64,000 nt of DNA from Enterococcus caccae ATCC BAA-1240 (GTDB lineage: Bacteria > Bacillota > Bacilli > Lactobacillales > Enterococcaceae), in NCBI RefSeq assembly GCF_000407145.1, contig NZ_KE136475.1, positions 310,001-374,000 of the forward strand, written 5' to 3'. How positions within the stretch are numbered: the stretch's first letter is position 1; each line of letters starts with the position of its first letter. Of this stretch, positions 49,864 through 58,316 are shown one piece after another. The position numbers and the translations under genes are program-made. The notes beneath the pieces are model-generated. The model searched no databases. It was not told where the DNA came from and saw only the letters and a list, made by a program, of their open reading frames with translations.

Positions 49864-51513
49864 ATGAGAAATACAACGTTAGGGTATTTACTAGTTGCTG
49901 CAAGCTGTATTATTTTACTTAGTGGATGCGGTTCTAGTAAAGAAAATACGGGTAAAACAGATCAAAAATCAACAAACAGTGAACAAACATTTTCGGTTGT
50001 TGCAAAACAAGAAATCCCATCGATCGATGCATCTGTTACAAACGATGTCGTCGGCTGGGGCGTACTAAAAAATACAGGGGAGGGGCTATTCCGTGCGGAT
50101 AAAGTAGGAAAACTGATTCCAGCAGGCGCGGCGGAAATGCCAACAGTTAGTGAAGACGGATTAACTTATACATTTAAACTACGCAAAGAGGCTGTTTGGT
50201 CGAATGGCGATCCCATTGTTGCAGAGGATTATGTTTACGGCTGGCAACGAACAGTTGAGCCAAAGACTGCTTCAGAAGTTGCGTATTTATTTGAATCGAT
50301 CAAAAATTATCAAGCAATCATGGATGGTAAGAAACCTGCAAGCGAATTAGGAATTAAAGCATTAGGTGAGGATGAATTAGAAGTGACACTGGAATCACCT
50401 GTTCCCTATATGGAATCCTTACTATCCTTACCACCATTTTTTCCACAAAATGAAAAAGTAATCAGCAAAAACGGGGAAAAATATGCTAGTTCAAGTGAGC
50501 ATATGGTATATAATGGGCCATTTATATTAAGTGATTTTGAAGGAGCAGGAACAGATACTAAATGGGCTTATTTAAAAAATAAGAACTATTGGGATCAAGA
50601 CAATGTGACAATGGAAAAAATTAATGTTGATGTCGTGAAGGAAGATGCGACGGCCTTGAACTTATTTCAAGATGGTCAAACAGATGATATCGTTGTAACA
50701 GGTGAATTGGCACAACAAATGGTAGATGATCCAGCATTTTTCTCACAAGATATGTCAAATGCGACATACGTAGAATATAATCAAACAAAAAAAGAATTTC
50801 AAAATGAAAATCTTAGAAAGGCAATATCATATGCTTTAGATCGTCAAACGTTAGTTGAACAAGTCTTAGGGGATGGATCGGTTGCAGCAACAGGCTTAGT
50901 ACCGAAAAACATGTCCTTTAATCCTGAAACAGAAGTTGACTTTGTAAAAGATTCAGGTAATCATTTAAAATATGATTCTGAAAAAGCGAAAGAATATTGG
51001 GCTAAAGCGAAAGCAGAATTGGGAATCGACACGCTTAAAATCAATTTACTATCTTCAGATGCTGATTCTGCAAAAAAAGTGGTAGAATACATGCAAGGTG
51101 CAATTCAAGGAACTCTAAAAGGTGTGACAGTTGAGCTCTCTTCTGTACCACTTTCTGTTCGTTTGGAACGTGGTAATAAAGGTGATTTTGATATGATCCT
51201 AGTCGGTTGGGGCGCTGAATATGACGATCCAAGCGTATTCTTAGAATTATTTGCATCGGATAATATCAATAATAGCGGTAAATACAATAATAATGAATTT
51301 GATAAGTATTTGAAAGCATCTGCTACAACGAATGCGGGTGATCCAAAAGCTCGTTGGAATGACCTGATTGAAGCAGAAAATGTGTTAATGAACACGATGG
51401 GTGTTTGCCCAGTCTACCAAAAAGCTGAAGCGCATTTACGTAATCCAAAGATCAAAGGAATATTGCCATCTGGTCCAGAGTACGATTATAAATGGACTTC
51501 CATTGAGGAGTAA
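49864..51513 (+). CDS. Oligopeptide ABC transporter substrate-binding lipoprotein (OppA family)
   Basis: A 549-residue lipoprotein: signal peptide and lipobox ILLSGC (Cys about 21), then the SBP_bac_5 fold (GLFRADKVGKLIPAGAA, YTFKLRKEAVWSNGDPI, AISYALDRQTLVEQVLG). Binds peptides for an Opp permease that is not encoded here, so it probably serves a permease elsewhere. AGGAGG precedes ATG. It is cotranscribed with the C45 hydrolase 27 bases later. Confidence 0.9.
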   Translation: MRNTTLGYLLVAASCIILLSGCGSSKENTGKTDQKSTNSEQTFSVVAKQEIPSIDASVTNDVVGWGVLKNTGEGLFRADKVGKLIPAGAAEMPTVSEDGLTYTFKLRKEAVWSNGDPIVAEDYVYGWQRTVEPKTASEVAYLFESIKNYQAIMDGKKPASELGIKALGEDELEVTLESPVPYMESLLSLPPFFPQNEKVISKNGEKYASSSEHMVYNGPFILSDFEGAGTDTKWAYLKNKNYWDQDNVTMEKINVDVVKEDATALNLFQDGQTDDIVVTGELAQQMVDDPAFFSQDMSNATYVEYNQTKKEFQNENLRKAISYALDRQTLVEQVLGDGSVAATGLVPKNMSFNPETEVDFVKDSGNHLKYDSEKAKEYWAKAKAELGIDTLKINLLSSDADSAKKVVEYMQGAIQGTLKGVTVELSSVPLSVRLERGNKGDFDMILVGWGAEYDDPSVFLELFASDNINNSGKYNNNEFDKYLKASATTNAGDPKARWNDLIEAENVLMNTMGVCPVYQKAEAHLRNPKIKGILPSGPEYDYKWTSIEE

Positions 51514-51540
51514 TGAAAAGTAAAAAAAAGGAGGAATTAG

Positions 51541-52602
51541 ATGATTCATCGCTACATTCAAGTAACAGGTTCAGCCTATGAACGTGGGGTCAAAATTGGC
51601 GAAGTGCTAAAAATGCAAATTGAGACAAACTTGTCTAGTCAAAAACTATTTTACAAAGATTCAACTGAGATCATTGCCAAATGGCTAGAAAAAGCACGGA
51701 TGTATCTTGATTATACAGAAAAATTTGCACCCGATGTGGTTGCTGAAATGCGTGGTGTTGCAAAAGGCAGTAATCTGGATTTTGAAGAAATCCTCTATTT
51801 ATATACAGTGTATGAACGATCATTTTTTGATGAATTGATCAGTGATAAATGTACATCATTTGCTGTTAAGGGAAACGCAACCGTTGATGGTTCCGTGATT
51901 TGTGGACAAACCAATGATGAGCGTCTGGATGAATATCGTTCTGAAGTGGATTGTGTTGTTCATCATCTTGATAATGAATCTGATTTTGAATCATTGATTT
52001 ATAGCCATCCAGGGATTCCCGCATACATGGGGATGAATAATTACGGTTTAGCTGTGATGTGGACATACATTGATAACGGTCAGCGGAAAGAGGGGGTACC
52101 CACAGCTGGAATAATAAGGGAACTGCTCAATAAGAAAAGTTTAAAAGAAGCACGTGAATATCTTGAAAACATTCCACATGCGGTACCGAATCAATTTAGT
52201 TTATCTCATTCAACTGAAGGGATCGCAAGTTTTGAGTGTTTTCCGAATAAGATTTATGAACATGAGCCTGCTGATGTGATGATTCATGCCAATCATAATA
52301 GTATTGCGTTAAAAGAACCTGAAGAGGGAGGTTCTAAAACATCCCATTCTCGTTTTGAAGCAATGGAAGCAATCGTAAATGAAAATGTTGGTAGCATCGA
52401 TGCGGAGTTAGGTAAACAATTTTTAGCCAATCATCGTAATTTTCCCAAAAGTATTTGCAATCACCCTTCTCCAGAACATCCATTATCCAAATCATTGGCT
52501 TCAATGGTCTTTGATTTAGGCAAAGGGGAAATGCATTTAGCGTTTGGAAATGCTTGTGAACAACCGTTTCATACGTATCGTTTCAAACAGTGGTTTGGAT
52601 AA
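51541..52602 (+). CDS. C45-family N-terminal-nucleophile hydrolase (acyl-CoA:6-APA acyltransferase-like)
   Basis: A 353-residue protein of the penicillin-acyltransferase-like C45 family. The self-cleavage site is DKCTSFAV (nucleophile Cys about residue 104), followed by GSVICGQTNDE and MGMNNYGLAVMWTY, both conserved in the fold. Members hydrolyse N-acylated amino acids or beta-alanyl amides such as carcinine. Pairing with an OppA-type binding protein suggests use of an imported peptide-like or acylated substrate. GGAGG precedes ATG. Confidence 0.8.
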   Translation: MIHRYIQVTGSAYERGVKIGEVLKMQIETNLSSQKLFYKDSTEIIAKWLEKARMYLDYTEKFAPDVVAEMRGVAKGSNLDFEEILYLYTVYERSFFDELISDKCTSFAVKGNATVDGSVICGQTNDERLDEYRSEVDCVVHHLDNESDFESLIYSHPGIPAYMGMNNYGLAVMWTYIDNGQRKEGVPTAGIIRELLNKKSLKEAREYLENIPHAVPNQFSLSHSTEGIASFECFPNKIYEHEPADVMIHANHNSIALKEPEEGGSKTSHSRFEAMEAIVNENVGSIDAELGKQFLANHRNFPKSICNHPSPEHPLSKSLASMVFDLGKGEMHLAFGNACEQPFHTYRFKQWFG

Positions 52603-52639
52603 AAGTAGAGTGCTTGTTTCTCACCGTTTATTCGGATTG

Positions 52640-52685
52640 AAAGCCCAGAACAAAACTGTTTTTTAGTTTTGTTCTGGGCTTTCTT
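52640..52685. terminator. Bidirectional terminator
   Basis: Perfect arms AAAGCCCAGAACAAAACT (52640-52657) / AGTTTTGTTCTGGGCTTT (52665-52682), loop GTTTTTT. Preceded by the CGTTTATTCGGA repeat. Confidence 0.95.
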
Positions 52686-52689
52686 ATTT

Positions 52690-54858
52690 TTACACCTTAC
52701 TCCGCTTTAAATCTGTCAGCAAATACGCTGCATGCATTAATAATCCTACATAATCAGCTTCTTTAATTTTTCCAGCGCCGTATAAAGTCTGCTCGTACAA
52801 CACTGTCAGTTGAATAAAACAACCATGAAATTGTATAAAATCATGTTCAAACCGCTGGGCGTAACGATCTAATGGTTCTTCTGTCTCCCTAGGCAAAACA
52901 TGCTCTGCTTTGCGTAATAATAAAACATAAGCGTTTGCGAACTGTTTAGGGTGTATTTTGAGATACAGCCAACAACGAAGCCAGAAAAAGTATTTTTTCA
53001 AAAAGAAGCTACCCACCGCTAATACAATAATCAATACGCCAAGTCCGATGTTGCGTAAAACATTTAGCCATTGCTTCAGCCCAAAATCTTGGGACTCCTT
53101 TTTAGCTGATTGTTTTATAGTGCTAGAAGTAGTTTCTGTTGGATTTAGTGTGTCAGAAGACACACTAAAAGTAGATGAGTTTTTCTCCAGACTAGCTGTG
53201 CTAGAAGGACTAACCGCTGGAGGCTCACTGATTTCATTGATAAAACTAGGGGTTGGTTCAAAAGGGATCCAACCATACCCGTCAAAATAAACTTCTGGCC
53301 AAGAATGTGCATCACTATTTTTGATCGTATATTCTTGATATTCTGAATTGCTATTGTTAGTGATTACTCCAGGTGAAAAACCTTTTGCCCAACGACTGGA
53401 AATACCGATTGAACGAAGTAAGATCGTCATGGCGCTGGAGAAATTATTGCAGTAACCAACTTTCGATTCAAACAGAAAATGATCAACATAATCCTCATCT
53501 TGTGGAGTGAATGGTGTATCCGTTTTTGAATACCGAAAACCTCCCTCTTGTTTTAGATAGTGCTCAATTGCTTTGACCTTACCGTAAAGTGTCTCTTCAT
53601 TTTTAGTAAGGGAAATCGCCAGTTCTGCGACCCGTTTCGGTGTGGTAAGAGGAATATGGGTATTTTTCGTATCTTGAGAAGGTTGATAAGGGATTTGCAT
53701 CAGCGCCTCTTGTGTAAAGCTAGGTTTTTGCCAGGTAAACTGGAGTGAGTTAGGTTTCTCTAAAAGATTGATCCGTTGTTTATCTTTGATTTGTTCTGCT
53801 TGTCCGATCTCAGTGAAAGGGATCGAAATCGTGCCATAAGGATAAGGTAAATAATCATTCGGTGTGTTAAACGTTAACGTGATGGATGTTTCAGCCATTA
53901 AAGGTCCTTGATATTCAGGATTGGTTGAAAGAATCATGGGTTGTTCTACAGCAGTCGTAAGCAACTCAGAAGCGTTTTTCCAGCCTTTTCCTGTGTAATA
54001 ATTTTTAGTTTCCACACGCCAATAATGTTTACTTGTCTGTTTTGCCGTAAAAAGAACGGTTTGATCATCGGATATTGGCCCCCCTAATTGGGCGTCATTC
54101 TCGCTAAAACCAGTTTTAGATACACCGTTTGTTCCATAGGCGTCAATTCGTTGATAAATTCCTTGTTGATTTACATAATGACGAATGTCGGCAGTTCGAG
54201 TAAATAAAAAATTCTGGGATTGAGGAAAGACGACTGGAAACCAATACGAACATCCAGCGAGCAAGAATAAAGCTGATGCACTTAAGACTAACAACACTTG
54301 TTTTTCCTTTTTAGCTAACGAATACGGCGTATGTTTCAATCCGTAAAAAAGAAGAGCGAAACTAGTGATCGAAATAACCTGAATCCCTAAGTTCAAATGA
54401 TTAAAGACCGCTAATAGAAGCAAGTAGCCAATCAATGACATAGAGCCTAGTAACCAGCGTTCATAACGAATCAAAAGAACACTTAGCAGGAACAGTAAAA
54501 ATAATACAATTGCTAAAGAAAAGAAATCAGGCAAATAATTGATTTCACCACTGATCATTTTCGGATATGTATCCAGAAGCTTTTGAACGAAAATACCTAG
54601 CCAAGAAAAACCAAATGGATGATGAAATGGAAAATAGTAATAAAGTGTGAATAAATAACTTAGAATGTAAAAGGGAAAAAGAATGCGCTGTTTTTTGACA
54701 AGTAAAGTCATAAAACAAATCAATGCCAACAGGCCAATAAAAAACATTGTTTTTTCCTGAGCTAGATTATAGACTTTTAAAAAAGGCAGACCAGCTGTTA
54801 TTAGGATAAAAAAACTAAGCACGGCAAAGAGCCATTTTTCTTTTAACCTATTTTTCAA
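52690..54858 (-). CDS. TgpA-like transglutaminase-domain membrane protein
   Basis: About 722 residues. Six or so membrane helices in the first 200 residues, an extracellular region with a transglutaminase core (VGYCNNFSSAMTILLRSIGI with the Cys, NSDAHSWPEVYFDGYGWIPF with the His and Asp), a Ser/Thr-rich linker, one more helix (about 605-625) and a C-terminal cytoplasmic DUF4129-like tail. The TTG start at 54858 has AAGGAGG 8 bases before it and overlaps the DUF58 gene end; the longer frame to 54948 lies within DUF58. The triad is complete. Role in envelope protein processing or crosslinking is inferred. Confidence 0.85.
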   Translation of the reverse strand: MKNRLKEKWLFAVLSFFILITAGLPFLKVYNLAQEKTMFFIGLLALICFMTLLVKKQRILFPFYILSYLFTLYYYFPFHHPFGFSWLGIFVQKLLDTYPKMISGEINYLPDFFSLAIVLFLLFLLSVLLIRYERWLLGSMSLIGYLLLLAVFNHLNLGIQVISITSFALLFYGLKHTPYSLAKKEKQVLLVLSASALFLLAGCSYWFPVVFPQSQNFLFTRTADIRHYVNQQGIYQRIDAYGTNGVSKTGFSENDAQLGGPISDDQTVLFTAKQTSKHYWRVETKNYYTGKGWKNASELLTTAVEQPMILSTNPEYQGPLMAETSITLTFNTPNDYLPYPYGTISIPFTEIGQAEQIKDKQRINLLEKPNSLQFTWQKPSFTQEALMQIPYQPSQDTKNTHIPLTTPKRVAELAISLTKNEETLYGKVKAIEHYLKQEGGFRYSKTDTPFTPQDEDYVDHFLFESKVGYCNNFSSAMTILLRSIGISSRWAKGFSPGVITNNSNSEYQEYTIKNSDAHSWPEVYFDGYGWIPFEPTPSFINEISEPPAVSPSSTASLEKNSSTFSVSSDTLNPTETTSSTIKQSAKKESQDFGLKQWLNVLRNIGLGVLIIVLAVGSFFLKKYFFWLRCWLYLKIHPKQFANAYVLLLRKAEHVLPRETEEPLDRYAQRFEHDFIQFHGCFIQLTVLYEQTLYGAGKIKEADYVGLLMHAAYLLTDLKRSKV

Positions 54859-55924
54859 GAATATGACCTCCTTCTTTGATACGCTTGACATGATCGTGCC
54901 ATTGTAGAGAAAGAGCTTCGCCCTCAAATGTAATGAAAAAGACTTCATTATTTCTAGTTAGGTCATGTAATTGTTGAACTAACTGATCCGATGTGTGTGG
55001 CGCAAAGATTACGACTTTTTTGTTTGTAAAAGCAGGTAGCTCACATATCCCTAATAACGGCGTTGCTGCTGCCATTGTCAATTCTTTAGGAGTAGCATGA
55101 GGGACTTCAGCCAAGATTGTTTGGTGAAAAGACAACTTGTTTTTAGTCAGATAAACAAATGAATAGTAAATAGAAAGTAATAGCTCAAATTTTTCGTGGG
55201 CCAAACCATAAAATACAAAATGAGTATCAGCTTCTGATTCATGTTCATATTCTTTAACGATCAATTCATTTCTTTTTCCAGATTGCTTCCAATCGACTAA
55301 ATTGAACGAGTCACCTAGTTGATAGCGACGAAAATTTCGAATTGAAAATGTTTGGTTGCCAAAAGGCGTAGCAAAATCAGCGGATAAGGTCAGTAGTTGT
55401 TGGTAAAGCTGTTCTGCTAAACTTAGCTGTAGCGTAGGCATAATCACAAATGGTCCAGTTACCGTCGTCCTAAATTGCTTTGAAAATAGCCGAAACAAGT
55501 CGGTACTCACAAACTCAAATGAAAGTTCCTGAAAAATACCTCTTTTAGGAGGTTTCCACTCAAAGTTCAATTCTTTCTTTTGCCCTGAATACAATGCCAG
55601 ATAGTGCATTCCAACTAAGTTATTTGCGCTGGAAAAAACCATTAAACATGGAATCGGCCAGAGTGTTGAACGAGAACAAAATACTTCTACTTGAACGTTA
55701 CTAGTTTGCTCCATTCTATAGATTGGACGCTCTATTGAGCGAACTTGAATCTTTTTTAGCGATGGAAGCAGTGTCAAAACATCTAATGCTAAGAGAAATG
55801 TTAAGAAGAAAAACAACAGCCAACCTGTTGAATTGTTAAAAATAATCGTATATAGAAAAACGACACTATAAAAAGTAAGGATACCGATTGCACGTATAAG
55901 ATTGTTGATTCTATATCGTTTCAT
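54848..55924 (-). CDS. DUF58 domain protein
   Basis: A 358-residue protein with two N-terminal helices (about 8-50) and the DUF58 core (about 200-280: FRRYQLGDSFNLVDWKQSGK and NELIVKEYEHE). DUF58 proteins have a degenerate von Willebrand A-like fold and work with MoxR ATPases. Begins 2 bases after moxR and overlaps the transglutaminase gene, giving the standard moxR-DUF58-tgpA operon. Confidence 0.88.
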   Translation of the reverse strand: MKRYRINNLIRAIGILTFYSVVFLYTIIFNNSTGWLLFFFLTFLLALDVLTLLPSLKKIQVRSIERPIYRMEQTSNVQVEVFCSRSTLWPIPCLMVFSSANNLVGMHYLALYSGQKKELNFEWKPPKRGIFQELSFEFVSTDLFRLFSKQFRTTVTGPFVIMPTLQLSLAEQLYQQLLTLSADFATPFGNQTFSIRNFRRYQLGDSFNLVDWKQSGKRNELIVKEYEHESEADTHFVFYGLAHEKFELLLSIYYSFVYLTKNKLSFHQTILAEVPHATPKELTMAAATPLLGICELPAFTNKKVVIFAPHTSDQLVQQLHDLTRNNEVFFITFEGEALSLQWHDHVKRIKEGGHILEK

Positions 55925-55926
55925 GG

Positions 55927-56868
55927 CTATTTCCTAACCGGAACAGGAACCCGACGAACAATCTGTTCAAAAATTTCTTGTAATTGTTCTTGTGAGGCTA
56001 CTTGTGTGCCTTTTAGTAATAGACGATGTCCGAAAGTGGCGGGCAAAATATACTGTAAATCGTTAGGTGCGACGTAACTTCTGCCTTCGGTCAAAGCAAA
56101 TGCTTTAGCTGCTCGAATGAACGAAACGGAACCTCGTGGACTGACACCTAGGGCTATTTCGTCATGATTTCGAGTAGCCTGTACTAATTGAAGCGCATAT
56201 TTAGCAACAATAGGATCGACATAAATATCGTCAACGATTCGTTTTAGCTGACTGATTTCAGAAGCATTCAATAGTTGCTGTACATGATTCAGTTCATTGC
56301 CTCTTTGCGTTAAAATCAAGTTTAATTCATCGTTAAATTCTGGATAGCCAATATGAAGCTTAAATAGAAAACGGTCCAGTTGCGCCTCAGGTAAAGGGTA
56401 CGTCCCTTCATAATCTAATGGGTTTTGGGTTGCCAAAACAAAGAAATGCTCATCGAGCGGATAGGTATGATTATCAATCGTGACATGATTTTCAGACATA
56501 GATTCTAACAAAGCAGCCTGAGTTCTTGGAGTCGTGCGATTGATTTCGTCTGCCAATAAAACCGTTGAAAATACAGGTCCGTGATGAAATTCAAATAGTT
56601 GAGTTGCTGTATTATAAATAGAAACCCCTAAAATATCGCTAGGTAATAAATCGGGTGTAAATTGAATGCGATTGAATTTACCATGCGTAGCTTTTGCTAA
56701 GGTTTTAACCATCATCGTTTTTCCAACACCAGGTATGTCTTCAAGTAGAACATGGCCGCCAGCTAAGAAAGCGGTCACAGTTAATTGTAAGATGTCTCGT
56801 TTTCCTAAAATAACCTTTTCCATTTCATTAATCAATAACGTAATTTTTCTGTGTGCAGATTCAATCAT
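55927..56868 (-). CDS. MoxR-family AAA+ ATPase
   Basis: A 313-residue AAA+ protein: Walker A EDIPGVGKTMMVKTLA, Walker B VLLADEINRTTPRTQAALLE, sensor 1 VLATQNPLDYEGTYPLPEAQ and an arginine in LDRFLFK, C-terminal lid with GVSPRGSVSFIRAAK. MoxR ATPases act as chaperones for VWA-type partners, here the adjacent DUF58 protein. First gene of the leftward operon with a good promoter. Confidence 0.93.
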   Translation of the reverse strand: MIESAHRKITLLINEMEKVILGKRDILQLTVTAFLAGGHVLLEDIPGVGKTMMVKTLAKATHGKFNRIQFTPDLLPSDILGVSIYNTATQLFEFHHGPVFSTVLLADEINRTTPRTQAALLESMSENHVTIDNHTYPLDEHFFVLATQNPLDYEGTYPLPEAQLDRFLFKLHIGYPEFNDELNLILTQRGNELNHVQQLLNASEISQLKRIVDDIYVDPIVAKYALQLVQATRNHDEIALGVSPRGSVSFIRAAKAFALTEGRSYVAPNDLQYILPATFGHRLLLKGTQVASQEQLQEIFEQIVRRVPVPVRK

Positions 56869-56940
56869 ATTGTGTAATCTCCTTATTGTAAAAGCCCCAT
56901 AGACAAGTCTATACAGTGCGATAACATGTGTATTTATTTT

Positions 56941-56969
56941 ATTGTATCGGTAACATTCGTCTAGTGCAA
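56941..56969 (-). promoter_or_regulatory. Promoter of the moxR operon
   Basis: Minus strand TTGCAC (plus 56964-56969), 17-base spacer, TACAAT (plus 56941-56946). A short palindrome ATAGAC/GTCTAT (about 56900-56913) lies in the leader. Confidence 0.7.
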
Positions 56970-57090
56970 GAGCGTATAAGAGTTTCTTAAGATAGTCTCT
57001 AAAAGTTCAAATGAATGAAACAAATCAATGTCAATCCTGAACAATCAGGTTCATACTAATGAATAAAGAGCTAAACGGAGGGGAAAATCA

Positions 57091-58146
57091 ATGGTTGAAC
57101 TCAAACAAATGAAGGTAGTCGGTTTTTTCGAAGGGTTACCTATTACAAATGAAGTAAGCTTTATAGACAAACACAAACAGATTCCAGTTCCAGAACCCAA
57201 AGATATTCTTGTGAAAGTAAGAGCTGTTTCTGTCAATCCCATCGATGCAAAAGTAAGACAAACAGCAAAAAAACAAAAAGAGCTAACTATTTTGGGCTTT
57301 GATGGTGTTGGTGAGGTTGTTGCAACGGGGAAGGAGGTAAAAAAATTTTCTGTCGGTGATCGTGTTTATTATGCAGGAACGACTAAAAGAGCAGGAAGTA
57401 ACCAAGAATATCAGTTAGTTCATGAAGGGATCGCAGCATTCGCTCCCGACACTCTAAACGATGTAGCAGCGGCAGCACTACCGCTCACGTCACTGACAGC
57501 CTATGAACTATTGTTTGAAAAATTCGGTTTGATCCCACAAGAAAATGCGAATCAAGGAAAAACGATTTTAGTAATCAACGGAGCAGGTGGGGTAGGATCG
57601 ATACTAACGCAACTTGCTCATTGGGCTGGACTGACAGTGTATGCTACGGCTAGCCCTAAAAATTTCGACTGGTTAAAGGGTCATGGCGTGGCGCATCCAC
57701 TTGACTACCATAAAGATCTAAAACAGAGTTTAGCGGAATTAGCAGTTCAAGATGTTGACTACATCGTTGTTTTGTTCGATATTATTCCTTATTTTAGTAT
57801 CATTGCTGAATTGATCAAACCATTTGGGCATATTGGCACAATCGTTGGAGGAGAAAAAACTTTAGACATTAGTATTTTGAAGAATAAATCTGTGAGTTTT
57901 GATTGGGAGTATATGTTTGCTAAAACGGATTATGAGTATCAAATTGAAACACAAGGTGAAATACTGGCGTTAATTGCTAAACTTGCAAATGCTAGTAAGC
58001 TCCTCTCGACTGTAGGAAAAGTATATTCAAGCGGAATCAATGCAGCAAATTTGAAAAAAGCAACGGCAGATGTGGAAACAGGGCATATGCGCGGTAAAGT
58101 AATAGTCAGCGGACCGTTTAATGGGGAAACAGAAGAGATAGAATAA
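57091..58146 (+). CDS. Zinc-binding alcohol dehydrogenase family/quinone oxidoreductase
   Basis: A 351-residue MDR-superfamily protein. GroES-like N-terminal domain (VRAVSVNPIDAKVR, about 48-61), nucleotide-binding GAGGVGSILTQLAHWAG (about 166-182) and a C-terminal DVETGHMRGKVIV tail. The catalytic zinc Cys is absent, as in the zinc-independent quinone-reductase/ZADH1 type. Uses NADPH to reduce quinones or enones. GGAGGGG before ATG. Monocistronic. Confidence 0.88.
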   Translation: MVELKQMKVVGFFEGLPITNEVSFIDKHKQIPVPEPKDILVKVRAVSVNPIDAKVRQTAKKQKELTILGFDGVGEVVATGKEVKKFSVGDRVYYAGTTKRAGSNQEYQLVHEGIAAFAPDTLNDVAAAALPLTSLTAYELLFEKFGLIPQENANQGKTILVINGAGGVGSILTQLAHWAGLTVYATASPKNFDWLKGHGVAHPLDYHKDLKQSLAELAVQDVDYIVVLFDIIPYFSIIAELIKPFGHIGTIVGGEKTLDISILKNKSVSFDWEYMFAKTDYEYQIETQGEILALIAKLANASKLLSTVGKVYSSGINAANLKKATADVETGHMRGKVIVSGPFNGETEEIE

Positions 58147-58245
58147 AGTAAGCTATTGATTGATAGCGTATTAGAACAGATAATTATCGCCATAACATTC
58201 GCCATCAAACCTTTAAAACAAGAAGAGTCGACGAAGTTTTCGGGA

Positions 58246-58300
58246 CAAAAAAACAAGCAGGAACAAAAGGATGATTTCGCATCCGTTTCCGCTTGTTTTT
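58246..58300. terminator. Bidirectional terminator
   Basis: Arms AAAAAAACAAGC-A-GGAA / TTTCC-GCTTGTTTTTTT with inner GGATG/CATCC. Between the dehydrogenase and the leftward LRR surface protein. Confidence 0.88.
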
Positions 58301-58316
58301 TTCTGTTAGTTAAGAT

